This document shows, in pieces, positions 37,106-45,496 of a DNA stretch of 64,000 nucleotides. Within the stretch, counting starts at the first letter, position 1; every line of letters starts with the position of its first letter. Source of the DNA: DIGJ01 sp041739345. GTDB taxonomy: Bacteria > Bacillota > Clostridia > Lachnospirales > Lachnospiraceae. The translations under genes were made by a program, and so were the position numbers. The stretch spans positions 186,001 through 250,000 of the forward strand of contig JBGSNZ010000021.1 of the NCBI GenBank assembly GCA_041739345.1. Reading direction: 5' to 3'. The notes beneath the pieces are model-generated. The model ran no database searches, was not told where the DNA came from, and worked only from the letters and a program-made list of their open reading frames with translations.

Positions 37106-37804
37106 ATGGCATCTTTTTTTGGAATAAGTGGTGATTCCACCTCTTTTTTCTCTGGCTATTTCGGAACGAACAGAACGGAAGATACTAGTACAAGTACTGA
37201 TTTTGGAGATTATGCAATGATAAAAAGTGGAGCTTACAAAAAGCTTCTAAATGCGTATTATGGAAAAAATAACAGTGCAACTAATTCGACTGAAGTATCC
37301 GACGAAGAGAAAAAGACGAAACTTGAACTGACCGATGTAAAAACAGATGCTACCGCATTAAATAAGGCAGCAACGACATTGAAGAATAGTGACTTTAGTG
37401 ACCGTGATGCGGTAACGAAAAATGTACAATCTTTTATTGATGCTTATAATGATACGATTGATACTACGAGCGAAGTAGATACTAAGAGCGTATTACATAA
37501 GACACTTTGGATGATTGGCAATACGAATGCATCGACTAATTTACTAAATGATGTAGGCATTACGATTGGATCAGATAACAAATTAAGTTTGAACAAGGAA
37601 ACTTTGAAAGAGGCAGATATTACTACAATAAAGACGCTTTTTAGTGGGACACATTCTTTTGCAGATAAAGTTTCTAGTAAAGCATCGGATATTGTTACTC
37701 TTTCAAATAATGCACTCAAAGCTTCTAGTACAGGTAGTACCTATACAAATTCAGGTGATTATTCTTCGGTCAATACGAGCTCACTTTATGACAGTTTATT
37801 TTAG
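37106..37804 (+). CDS. Protein resembling the FliD (flagellar cap) C-terminal domain
   Basis: The 232-residue product is rich in Ser, Thr, Asn, Asp and Lys and lacks Cys. Residues about 95-215 follow the C-terminal pattern of FliD/HAP2: an N-terminal helix ending SFIDAYNDTIDTT, then DVGITIGSDNKLSLNKETLKEADITTIKTLFSGT, FADKVSSKAS. It lacks the N-terminal D0 part and most of the D2-D3 domains of a real cap protein, so it is not FliD itself. The frame extends 24 codons upstream, but AAGGAG lies 7 bases before ATG 37106. Its own TATAAT at about 37052 suggests separate transcription inside the his cluster. Function unknown; it may be a secreted or spore-related protein. Confidence 0.7.
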   Translation: MASFFGISGDSTSFFSGYFGTNRTEDTSTSTDFGDYAMIKSGAYKKLLNAYYGKNNSATNSTEVSDEEKKTKLELTDVKTDATALNKAATTLKNSDFSDRDAVTKNVQSFIDAYNDTIDTTSEVDTKSVLHKTLWMIGNTNASTNLLNDVGITIGSDNKLSLNKETLKEADITTIKTLFSGTHSFADKVSSKASDIVTLSNNALKASSTGSTYTNSGDYSSVNTSSLYDSLF

Positions 37805-37822
37805 AAACATATATACAACAGA

Positions 37823-37855
37823 AATAGCCGGTGCTTATTTTAGGCGCCGGCTATT
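37823..37855 (+). terminator. GC-rich hairpin after the FliD-like gene
   Basis: AATAGCCGGTGC pairs with GGCGCCGGCTATT around an eight-base loop. It is a strong stem but has no T-run, so it may protect the 3' end or terminate weakly. Confidence 0.55.
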
Positions 37856-37929
37856 ATAGAAATGCCGTATTGAGAACAATAACGAATTGCAACCAATACC
37901 AGTACTAAAATATTTAAAAGGGGGATACA

Positions 37930-38520
37930 ATGAAAAGTAGAAACAGCAAAATAACACGTAATACAAAAGAAACTCAAATAACGATGTCTCTTAATCTGGA
38001 TGGAAGCGGAAAAGCGGCTATTAATACCGGTATTGGCTTTTTTGACCATATGCTGAATAGCTTTGCAAGGCATGGATTTTTTGATCTTGAAGTGGCTTGT
38101 AAGGGTGATTTAGAGGTAGATTCTCATCATACAATAGAAGATGTAGGAATTGTATTAGGTCAAGCAATAAAAGAAGCACTAGATAGTAAGGAAGGAATCA
38201 AACGTTTTGGTAATTTTATGCTTCCAATGGACGAAACGTTAATGCTTTGTGCTCTTGATTTATCCGGCAGACCATATTTTGTTTTTGATGTAACATTTAC
38301 TGCTCCTCATATTGGGGATATGGATACTGAAATGATAAAAGAATTCTTTTATGCAGTTTCCTATGGGGCAGAAATGAATCTTCATATAAAGGAGTTATCA
38401 GGAGGAAATAACCATCATATGGCAGAGGCCATATTTAAAGCATTTGGAAAAGCGTTAGATGAAGCAACAAGTTTAGATGAAAGAATTCAAGGAGTTCTTT
38501 CAACAAAAGGAAGCTTATAA
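37930..38520 (+). CDS. hisB: Imidazoleglycerol-phosphate dehydratase
   Basis: HisB dehydrates imidazoleglycerol phosphate. The 196-residue monofunctional protein has both internal half-repeats with manganese-binding motifs: FFDHMLNSFARHG, DSHHTIEDVGIVLG, and SGGNNHHMAEAIFKAFGKAL. The start follows AAAGGGGG. HisA-like and HisIE genes follow. Confidence 0.95.
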   Translation: MKSRNSKITRNTKETQITMSLNLDGSGKAAINTGIGFFDHMLNSFARHGFFDLEVACKGDLEVDSHHTIEDVGIVLGQAIKEALDSKEGIKRFGNFMLPMDETLMLCALDLSGRPYFVFDVTFTAPHIGDMDTEMIKEFFYAVSYGAEMNLHIKELSGGNNHHMAEAIFKAFGKALDEATSLDERIQGVLSTKGSL

Positions 38521-38549
38521 AATATATATGCCAAGTAGAGGTGACGGCA

Positions 38550-39281
38550 ATGTTAATATTTCCAGCTATTTTTATTAAGAATGGAAGATGCAATTCTCAT
38601 ACGAATCAGAACCTAACATGGAAACTTGCAATGGAATATGAAAGTATGGGAGCTTCTTGTTTACACATAATTGATATAGACGGAGCAAGAATGGGTAACC
38701 TTGTAAATGAGGAAAGCATTTCAAATATAGTATCCAAAATATCCATACCAATTGAGGTTGGTGGAGGCATTCGTTCCCTTAAGGATGTAGAGCATCTGCT
38801 GGATTTGGGAGCCAGTAGAGTTATAATTGGAACAAAGGCGGTAGGGAATCCGGCATTTATAAAAGATGTCATTGCAAATTTTGGGCAAGAACGGATTTTG
38901 GTATCCATTGATACAAATGATGGATTTGTAGTAACCGAAGGATTTGAAAAGATAAATTCAGTACGGGCGATTGATCATGCAATCGAAATGATGAGTTACG
39001 GGGTACAAAATATTTGTTACGTAGATGCATCGAAAAAAATGCATACAGCATTCAGCTTTTGCGAAGAAATTGATGAAATATATAATAAGACAAAACTAAA
39101 CATTATTGCAATGGGAAATATTAGCTCAGTGAAAGATTTGGAGAGGCTAAGGGATGTAAATGCATATGGCGTAGTTTTAGAAAAAAATGAGATTCAAAGA
39201 GAATTAAATATAAAAAAAGCAATTGATATTTTTGAAAAAGGAGACAGCTATGGAATACAAGAAGATAATTGGATATATTAA
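38550..39281 (+). CDS. HisA-like TIM-barrel protein with altered active site
   Basis: The 243-residue protein is clearly related to HisA (ProFAR isomerase): EVGGGIRSLKDVEHLLDLGASRVIIGT and ILVSID are retained. However, the first catalytic Asp, found in PAIDL of HisA, is replaced (PAIFIKNG), and the second phosphate loop TDIxxDGT reads VDASKKM; the later VxASGG loop reads IAMGNIS. It may be a divergent HisA or a non-catalytic relative. GTG 38541 begins the open frame, but ATG 38550, 6 bases after AGAGGTGA, is preferred. It overlaps the next gene by 32 bases, so the two are coupled. Databases may label it hisA, which I consider unproven. Confidence 0.8.
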   Translation: MLIFPAIFIKNGRCNSHTNQNLTWKLAMEYESMGASCLHIIDIDGARMGNLVNEESISNIVSKISIPIEVGGGIRSLKDVEHLLDLGASRVIIGTKAVGNPAFIKDVIANFGQERILVSIDTNDGFVVTEGFEKINSVRAIDHAIEMMSYGVQNICYVDASKKMHTAFSFCEEIDEIYNKTKLNIIAMGNISSVKDLERLRDVNAYGVVLEKNEIQRELNIKKAIDIFEKGDSYGIQEDNWIY

Positions 39282-40512
39282 TGGCGAAAACGAAATTGAC
39301 ACTAGCATTGTTCGAATGGCGAAAGAATATGCAAACAATGGAGCAGACTCTTTGTTTATTTATAATTACACAAGAGACGAAAACTCCAGAGAAGAATTTT
39401 TGAAAACAATGAAAATGGTGGCCAAAGAATGTGAAATTACTTTTACAATTGGACTTTTCGTGGAGCGATTTGAAGATATTAAAAAGGCTTTGTATACGGG
39501 TGCTGACCGCGTTGTAGTAAAACAAGCATTGATAAAGGATGATAAGGTTTTAATCGAAGCAGTAGACCGATTTGGCAACGATAAGATAATGATGGAAATT
39601 GATTCCATTGGTGATTTTAAGGATTATAATTATACGCAGTATTTAAAAGAAATCGGAATCTATGGTGTGCTGCTAAAACACGTCGTTATATCAGATAAAT
39701 TAAAAGAAAATATGGTAAAAGCAGATATGCCTATCATAATCAGAGATAGCCTTATAAGAAATGATTTATTAGAGTTGTTGACGCTTGAAAATGTACAAGG
39801 TGTAGCAACGAATTATTTCGAAGGAAAAGATATTATGAAGGCAAAGCGTGTGCTTCATGATAATAAGGTACCAGTTAATGTATTTGAAAGCACTTTAAAG
39901 TTTTCTGATTTTAAGAAAAATTCGGATGGAATGGTACCAGTTATTGCACAGGATTATAAAACTGGTGAGGTGTTAATGCTTGCTTATATGACAGATGAAG
40001 CCTTTAAAGCGACGCTTGAAACCGGAAAAATGACATACTTTAGCCGCAGCCGCAATGAATTGTGGTGCAAAGGGGAAACCTCAGGTCATTTTCAGTATGT
40101 AAAACACTTGATGATAGATTGCGATAGTGATACAATATTAGCAAAGGTAAAACAAGTTGGTGCGGCATGTCATACAGGAAATCAAACCTGTTTTTACACG
40201 GATTTGGCTAAATATGAGTACGATGCAGTCAATCCTTTAACCGTATTTAACGATGTTTATAATGTAATTATGGACCGCAAGTTACATCCAAAAGAAGGTT
40301 CCTATACCAACTATTTGTTTGATAAAGGAATCGATAAAATACTAAAAAAATGTGGAGAAGAAGCAACGGAAATTGTGATAGCAGCCAAGAATCCAGATTC
40401 AGAAGAACTTAAATATGAGATTGCTGATTTTATGTATCATATGATGGTTTTGATGGCAGAATGTGGACTTGATTGGGATGATGTTACGAAAGAGCTTACA
40501 CATCGAAGATAG
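39250..40512 (+). CDS. hisIE: HisF-like barrel fused to bifunctional HisI-HisE
   Basis: The C-terminal half is a normal HisIE: phosphoribosyl-AMP cyclohydrolase (about residues 205-315; MLAYMTDEAF, SRSRNELWCKGETSGH, DCDSDTIL, QVGAACHTGNQTCF) and phosphoribosyl-ATP pyrophosphatase (about 325-420; GIDKILKKCGEEATEIVIAAK). These perform steps 2 and 3 of histidine synthesis. The N-terminal 200 residues resemble a HisF/HisA barrel (KEYANNGADSLFIY, ALYTGADRVVVKQALI, FGNDKIMMEID) but lack the first catalytic Asp and the VGGGI phosphate loop. ATG 39250 is preferred over an in-frame TTG at 39223 because AAAGGAG precedes it by 6 bases. Length is 420 residues, about twice a plain HisIE. Confidence 0.88.
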   Translation: MEYKKIIGYINGENEIDTSIVRMAKEYANNGADSLFIYNYTRDENSREEFLKTMKMVAKECEITFTIGLFVERFEDIKKALYTGADRVVVKQALIKDDKVLIEAVDRFGNDKIMMEIDSIGDFKDYNYTQYLKEIGIYGVLLKHVVISDKLKENMVKADMPIIIRDSLIRNDLLELLTLENVQGVATNYFEGKDIMKAKRVLHDNKVPVNVFESTLKFSDFKKNSDGMVPVIAQDYKTGEVLMLAYMTDEAFKATLETGKMTYFSRSRNELWCKGETSGHFQYVKHLMIDCDSDTILAKVKQVGAACHTGNQTCFYTDLAKYEYDAVNPLTVFNDVYNVIMDRKLHPKEGSYTNYLFDKGIDKILKKCGEEATEIVIAAKNPDSEELKYEIADFMYHMMVLMAECGLDWDDVTKELTHRR

Positions 40513-40523
40513 GGGGAGATTAC

Positions 40524-40643
40524 ATGTTTGAAGCAGCATTTTTATATTATGTCGTTCGATATATTCTTTTTGGCATTGTTGTTGGGGCAGCACTATTTGT
40601 AGGCATAAAACTTCGAAAGAATAAAGATCAAAAAAATAGTTAA
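40524..40643 (+). CDS. 39-residue membrane peptide at the end of the his operon
   Basis: The ATG lies 5 bases after GGGGGAG and 11 bases after the hisIE stop. The peptide has one long hydrophobic segment (about residues 4-29, with AAFLYYVVRYILFGIVVG) and a highly charged C-terminal tail (KLRKNKDQKN). Good site, operon position and membrane-peptide shape support a real gene; a terminator follows at 54 bases. Function unknown. Confidence 0.6.
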   Translation: MFEAAFLYYVVRYILFGIVVGAALFVGIKLRKNKDQKNS

Positions 40644-40696
40644 TGTAACATTATAAAGTTATATGGAATGCAAACGATATTTTAATAAACAATTAT

Positions 40697-40726
40697 AAAA
40701 ATCGAGTGTCTAATCACCCGATTTTT
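40697..40726 (+). terminator. Rho-independent terminator of the his operon
   Basis: AAAAATCGAGTG pairs with CACCCGATTTTT (one mismatch) around a six-base loop, the right arm providing the T-run. Confidence 0.8.
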
Positions 40727-40770
40727 ATTGTTATGGCATATTAAAAAAGAATAAGGGTATTAGACATAGT

Positions 40771-40799
40771 TTGACAAACACTTTAATTCTTTTTATAAT
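40771..40799 (+). promoter_or_regulatory. Consensus sigma-A promoter of alaS
   Basis: Perfect TTGACA and TATAAT hexamers are separated by 17 bases, 81 bases before alaS. The leader holds GCGC-AAAGA-GCGT followed by ATTTTTTG, a possible attenuator, and TGCCT can pair with the AGGCA that overlaps the ribosome binding site. Confidence 0.88.
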
Positions 40800-40880
40800 A
40801 GAAAATAAATTTAAATGGATGGCCGATAAAGCGCAAAGAGCGTATTTTTTGTGCCTGGAAACCTTTAGGAGGCAACAATA

Positions 40881-43535
40881 ATGAAGAAGTATGGAGTAAA
40901 TGAACTTCGTAAAATGTATTTGGAATATTTTGAAAGCAAAGATCATTTGGCAATGAACAGCTTTTCTTTGGTACCACATAATGATAATAGCTTACTTTTA
41001 ATTAATGCGGGTATGGCCCCTTTAAAGCCTTATTTTACAGGACAGGAGATTCCACCAAGAAAGCGTGTTACTACCTGTCAGAAATGTATTCGTACCGGCG
41101 ATATTGAAAATGTTGGTAAGACTGCAAGACATCTTACTTTCTTTGAAATGCTAGGAAACTTCTCCTTTGGAGATTACTTTAAAGAAGAAGCAATCGCATG
41201 GTCTTGGGAATTTTTAACCAAAGTAATTGGTTTAGAAGAAGAAAGACTGTATCCATCAATCTATTTTGAAGATGATGAAGCGTTTGATATCTGGAATAAA
41301 AAAATGGGCATTCCAGCAGAAAAAATTACACGTTTCTATCGTGACGAAGATGGTAAATGCGATAATTTCTGGGAGCATGGTGCAGGTCCTTGCGGTCCTT
41401 GTTCAGAAATTTATTATGACCGTGGAGAAAAATATGGCTGCGGCAGTCCTGACTGCAAAGTTGGTTGTGAATGCGATCGCTTTATGGAAGTATGGAATAA
41501 TGTATTTACGCAGTATGAAGGAGACGGTAACGGTAATTATACGGAGCTTTCTCAGAAAAACATTGATACCGGTATGGGATTAGAGCGTCTTGCTGTAGTT
41601 GTTCAGGATGTATTTTCTGTATTTGATATTGATACTATGAAAGCCATCCGCGACAAAATTTGTGAAATTGCAGGTGTTATTTATCAGTCGAATGAATCAA
41701 AGGATGTTTCCATTCGTTTGATTACAGATCATATGCGTTCGGCTACCTTTATGATTTCAGATGGTATATTGCCATCGAATGAAGGCCGTGGCTATGTACT
41801 TCGCCGTTTGATTCGTCGTGCAGCAAGACATGGACGGTTACTTGGTATTGAAGATCAATTCCTTACAACCTTAAGTGAAACAGTAATAAGGGAAAGTAAA
41901 GATGGTTACCCAGAATTAGAAGATAAGAAAGAATTTATCTTCAATGTACTAACACAGGAAGAAAAACAGTTTAACAAAACGATAGATCAGGGACTTAGTA
42001 TCTTAACCGATATGGAAGAGGAATTGAAAAAATCCGGTAAAACAGTATTAGCTGGAGCAGATGCATTTAAACTGTATGATACGTATGGATTCCCTCTCGA
42101 TTTAACAGTAGAAATTTTAGAAGAAAAAGGTTTGACAATCGATAAAGAAGGATTCATGGCTGCCATGGAGGAACAAAGAAAAACGGCAAGGCAAGCTCGT
42201 AAAATGACCAACTACATGGGTGCAGATGTTACGGTATATCAATCAATTGATCCTTCCATTACCACTTCATTCGTTGGTTATGACCGACTGATTCATGAAT
42301 CAAAAATTACGGTTCTTACAACAGAAGATGAATTAACACAAGCATTAACAGATGGACAAAATGGTACCGTTATTGTAGAAGAAACTCCATTCTATGCAAC
42401 GATGGGTGGTCAGCAGGCCGATATCGGAACAATTAGCGTTGGTGATAATGAATTTAAAGTAACCGATACCATCAAATTACAGGGTGGTAAAGTAGGACAT
42501 GTAGGAACGATGGTCCGTGGTATGTTAAAGGTTGGAGATAAAGCCGTACTTAGCGTTTGTGAGAACAATCGTTTGGCATCAGGCAAAAACCATACTGCTA
42601 CACATATCTTACAAAAAGCATTACGTATGGTATTAGGAAATCATGTAGAGCAAGCAGGATCTTATGTTGATGCAGATCGTCTTCGTTTTGATTTTTCTCA
42701 TTTTTCTGCTATGACGCAAGAAGAAATTTCAAAAGTAGAAGAGATTGTAAATGAAGAGATTGCAAAAGGACAGGCAGTCGTTACCGAAGTTATGACGTTA
42801 GAAGAGGCAAAGAAGACAGGTGCAATGGCTCTCTTTGGCGAAAAATATGGAGATAGCGTACGTGTTGTAAAAGTTGGTGATTTTAGTACTGAACTTTGTG
42901 GCGGTACGCATGCTGCAAATACAAATACAATTGCTGCATTTAAGATTATTTCAGAAACTGGTATTGCAGCTGGTGTTCGTCGTATTGAAGCATTAACAGC
43001 AAAGGGTTTGTTTGCTTATTACAATGAAGTAGAAGAAGAATTGCATAAAGCGTCCCAAACTGCAAAAGCAGAGCCAGCAAATCTTGCAAAGAAAATTGAA
43101 GCAATGCAGGAAGAAATAAAGGCATTATTATCTGAAAATCAAAAATTAAAAGATAAGTTAGCAAAAGATGCGCTTGGCGATGTTATGGATCAGGTAATGG
43201 AAGTAAAAGGTGTTAAAGTTCTTGCTACTAAAGTTGATGATGTAGATATGAATGGCCTTCGTACATTAGGAGATCAATTAAAGGATAAATTAGGTGAAGG
43301 TGTGGTTGTTCTTGCTTCCGCAAAAGATGGTAAAGTGAATTTACTTGCAATGGCTACGCAGGAGGCTATGAAAAAGGGAGCACATGCTGGTAACTTAATC
43401 AAAGATATTTCTGCTATCGTAGGTGGCGGTGGTGGTGGACGTCCTAATATGGCGCAAGCAGGTGGTAAAAATCCAGCTGGAATAGACGATGCAATTAAGG
43501 CAGTAATAGCTACCGTAGAAGGACAAATTAAATAA
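40881..43535 (+). CDS. alaS: Alanyl-tRNA synthetase
   Basis: AlaRS charges tRNA-Ala. The 884-residue protein has the class II catalytic core (GMAPLKPYFTGQEIPP, TFFEMLGNFSFGDYFK), the tRNA-recognition part, the editing domain with the zinc ligands HTATH and CGGTH, and the C-terminal DHHA1/C-Ala domain ending in GGGGGGRPNMAQAGGK. It has a perfect promoter and AGGAGG 9 bases before the ATG. It is monocistronic; rpsU follows with its own promoter. Confidence 0.97.
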   Translation: MKKYGVNELRKMYLEYFESKDHLAMNSFSLVPHNDNSLLLINAGMAPLKPYFTGQEIPPRKRVTTCQKCIRTGDIENVGKTARHLTFFEMLGNFSFGDYFKEEAIAWSWEFLTKVIGLEEERLYPSIYFEDDEAFDIWNKKMGIPAEKITRFYRDEDGKCDNFWEHGAGPCGPCSEIYYDRGEKYGCGSPDCKVGCECDRFMEVWNNVFTQYEGDGNGNYTELSQKNIDTGMGLERLAVVVQDVFSVFDIDTMKAIRDKICEIAGVIYQSNESKDVSIRLITDHMRSATFMISDGILPSNEGRGYVLRRLIRRAARHGRLLGIEDQFLTTLSETVIRESKDGYPELEDKKEFIFNVLTQEEKQFNKTIDQGLSILTDMEEELKKSGKTVLAGADAFKLYDTYGFPLDLTVEILEEKGLTIDKEGFMAAMEEQRKTARQARKMTNYMGADVTVYQSIDPSITTSFVGYDRLIHESKITVLTTEDELTQALTDGQNGTVIVEETPFYATMGGQQADIGTISVGDNEFKVTDTIKLQGGKVGHVGTMVRGMLKVGDKAVLSVCENNRLASGKNHTATHILQKALRMVLGNHVEQAGSYVDADRLRFDFSHFSAMTQEEISKVEEIVNEEIAKGQAVVTEVMTLEEAKKTGAMALFGEKYGDSVRVVKVGDFSTELCGGTHAANTNTIAAFKIISETGIAAGVRRIEALTAKGLFAYYNEVEEELHKASQTAKAEPANLAKKIEAMQEEIKALLSENQKLKDKLAKDALGDVMDQVMEVKGVKVLATKVDDVDMNGLRTLGDQLKDKLGEGVVVLASAKDGKVNLLAMATQEAMKKGAHAGNLIKDISAIVGGGGGGRPNMAQAGGKNPAGIDDAIKAVIATVEGQIK

Positions 43536-43581
43536 AATTTCAAAGAAATATCAAAAAAATACAACTTTTATTAAAAAATAG

Positions 43582-43609
43582 TTGACGGATTAAAAAAATA
43601 TGATATAAT
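43582..43609 (+). promoter_or_regulatory. Predicted sigma-A promoter of rpsU
   Basis: TTGACG and TATAAT are separated by 16 bases, 74 bases before rpsU. Confidence 0.7.
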
Positions 43610-43683
43610 ATTAACAGTGCTATAAAATACCCAAACAGTTGATGAGCACAATCCACAACTGGAGGGAGGTTAGGTGTGAGACT

Positions 43684-43857
43684 ATGTCAAATGTTATCGT
43701 AAAAGAAAACGAAACTTTAGATAGTGCACTTCGCAGATTTAAAAGGAACTGTGCGAAGGCCGGTATTCAACAAGAGATTCGTAAAAGAGAGCATTATGAG
43801 AAGCCAAGCGTTAGACGTAAGAAAAAATCAGAGGCAGCTCGTAAACGCAAATTCTAA
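43684..43857 (+). CDS. rpsU: 30S ribosomal protein S21
   Basis: The 57-residue basic protein matches S21 end to end (SNVIVKENETLDSALRRFKR, then KPSVRRKKKSEAARKRKF). The open frame begins 15 codons earlier, but ATG 43684 gives the exact family length and start. In Firmicutes rpsU is usually followed by yqeY; here it is followed by a terminator and the yqfC-yqfD-phoH cluster. Confidence 0.96.
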   Translation: MSNVIVKENETLDSALRRFKRNCAKAGIQQEIRKREHYEKPSVRRKKKSEAARKRKF

Positions 43858-43886
43858 AAATGCAGTATTATAATATTGTGCAAGAT

Positions 43887-43915
43887 AAGGGAGATGTTTA
43901 AACATCTCCCTTTTT
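43887..43915 (+). terminator. Rho-independent terminator of rpsU
   Basis: AAGGGAGATGTTTAAACATCTCCCTTTTT is a perfect 11-bp self-complementary stem ending in T5. Confidence 0.92.
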
Positions 43916-43971
43916 GAATTTTTTTTTTCTCTGATTCATATAGTGATAGTAGTATCTATTTTGGAGGTTGT

Positions 43972-44250
43972 ATGAAGCAAAGAACAATTGAAATCATGGA
44001 AGGTATATCCGAAACGATAAAACTGCCTTCTGATATATTAGCAGGAGCACCTCTTTTATCAATGGTTGGGCAAAGACAGCTATTTATTGAAAATTATAAA
44101 GGGATTATTGAATATACGGAAGAATGCATTCGTGTCCAAACAAAGATTGGCCGAATTCATGTAGAAGGAAAACGCCTTAATATCGAATATTATACCGTGG
44201 ATGATATGAAAATTACAGGATACATAACGACAATTCAATTCTGTGAGTAA
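43972..44250 (+). CDS. yqfC: Sporulation protein YqfC (YabP family)
   Basis: The 92-residue protein fits the YabP/YqfC family: ETIKLPSDILAGAPLLSMVGQRQLFIENYKG in part, then IRVQTKIGRIHVEGKRLNIEYYTVDDMKITG. The pairing with yqfD just downstream identifies it as YqfC rather than YabP. In Bacillus both are made in the mother cell under sigma-E. TGGAGG lies 6 bases before the ATG. The upstream ATA and GTATCTAT strings could be a sigma-E promoter, but the match is too loose to call. Confidence 0.9.
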   Translation: MKQRTIEIMEGISETIKLPSDILAGAPLLSMVGQRQLFIENYKGIIEYTEECIRVQTKIGRIHVEGKRLNIEYYTVDDMKITGYITTIQFCE

Positions 44251-44266
44251 AGGAAGGGTTTGACGA

Positions 44267-45496
44267 TTGGCACAGTCAATAATGAGATGGCTAAATGGTT
44301 ATCTGTTAGTAGAGCTAAAAGGCTCATCACCAGAACGTTTTTTAAATCTCTGCCGTATGCGGGAACTATATACTTGGGATATTAATTGTGATAAGAATCA
44401 ATATAAATTTTACATGAATATCAAGGATTTTAAAGAATTAAAACCAATTGCAAGGAAAACAAAAACAATGCCTAAGATTAAAAGGCGAATTGGGCTCCCG
44501 TTTTATGTAAGCAAAACAAAAACAAGAGTGGGTTTTGTTGCGGGATTTATTTGTTTCCTTTGTCTTATTTTATTCATGTCAAAGCTTATATGGAGCATTG
44601 AAGTAAAAGGACAGTACACACATACAAAAGAAGAACTAATGAAATATATGAATCAAAATGGAATTCATCAGCTTATCCTATCAAAGAACGTAAATTGTCT
44701 GGCACTCGAAGAGTCCATTCGAAAGGAATATGAAGATATAGGTTGGGTATCTGCTCAAATTGATGGAACAAAGTTAATCGTTCGAATCAAAGAGACAAAT
44801 ATGCCAAAACTTTATGTGCAACAAACGACTCCAGTACATATCGTAGCAGATCGGGATGGAACAATTGTCTCGATTGTAACAAGAAAAGGTACACCACTTG
44901 TAAAGTCGGGTGATGAAGTGAAAGCTGGAGATATTTTGATTTCTGGTGTTGTTGATATCATAGGCGACAATCAAATATTGCTTCGGAAAGATCCTGTCGT
45001 TGCAGATGGGGACATTATGTTGAATACCAAGTATGAATATCAATGCAAAAAAAGTCTAAAATATAAAGGAAAGGATTATACCGGAAAAATTGCAAAAGAA
45101 GTCCGAATTTCTGTTAAAGACAAAGAACTAATCTTAAACACACCTGAAATTTTTACTAAAAACTGGAAAAACAAGAGCGAACTTGTAGAAATAAAGCAAA
45201 CATTATTTGGAAGCATTGATTTGGTAACAAGGCGTGAATATGTAGAAATACAAAAAATGTATTCCATTGAAGATACAAAAGCCTATTTAACCGTTAAATT
45301 AAAAAAATATATCCAAAAAATAACGGAAAAAGGGGTGATTATTCACCAGATTAATGTTAAAATAAATAGGATAGGTACTAATATGGTTGCAAGTGGAACA
45401 CTCACTGTTTCACAGCCAGTTACAACATATCGAAAAATATTGGACAGCGAGTGGAGGAACACGGAGAATAATGAGCATAGTGGAAACGACAATTGA
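44267..45496 (+). CDS. yqfD: Sporulation protein YqfD
   Basis: The 409-residue protein has the YqfD layout: an N-terminal cytoplasmic region (residues 1-80, LVELKGSSPERFLNLCR), one transmembrane segment at about 88-107, then a FtsQ-POTRA-like extracytoplasmic region (IWSEVKG-type start, TKEELMKYMNQNGI) and a beta-rich end (VQTTPVHIVADRDGTIVSIVTRKG). It is a mother-cell sporulation protein of unknown mechanism. The start is TTG behind GGAAGGG. The last 26 bases overlap phoH. Confidence 0.92.
   Translation: MAQSIMRWLNGYLLVELKGSSPERFLNLCRMRELYTWDINCDKNQYKFYMNIKDFKELKPIARKTKTMPKIKRRIGLPFYVSKTKTRVGFVAGFICFLCLILFMSKLIWSIEVKGQYTHTKEELMKYMNQNGIHQLILSKNVNCLALEESIRKEYEDIGWVSAQIDGTKLIVRIKETNMPKLYVQQTTPVHIVADRDGTIVSIVTRKGTPLVKSGDEVKAGDILISGVVDIIGDNQILLRKDPVVADGDIMLNTKYEYQCKKSLKYKGKDYTGKIAKEVRISVKDKELILNTPEIFTKNWKNKSELVEIKQTLFGSIDLVTRREYVEIQKMYSIEDTKAYLTVKLKKYIQKITEKGVIIHQINVKINRIGTNMVASGTLTVSQPVTTYRKILDSEWRNTENNEHSGNDN

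Noticed and set aside
43920..43971. Sigma-E promoter before yqfC
   Set aside because: Expected from biology, but the candidate -35 and -10 strings match the consensus too poorly to report as a feature.
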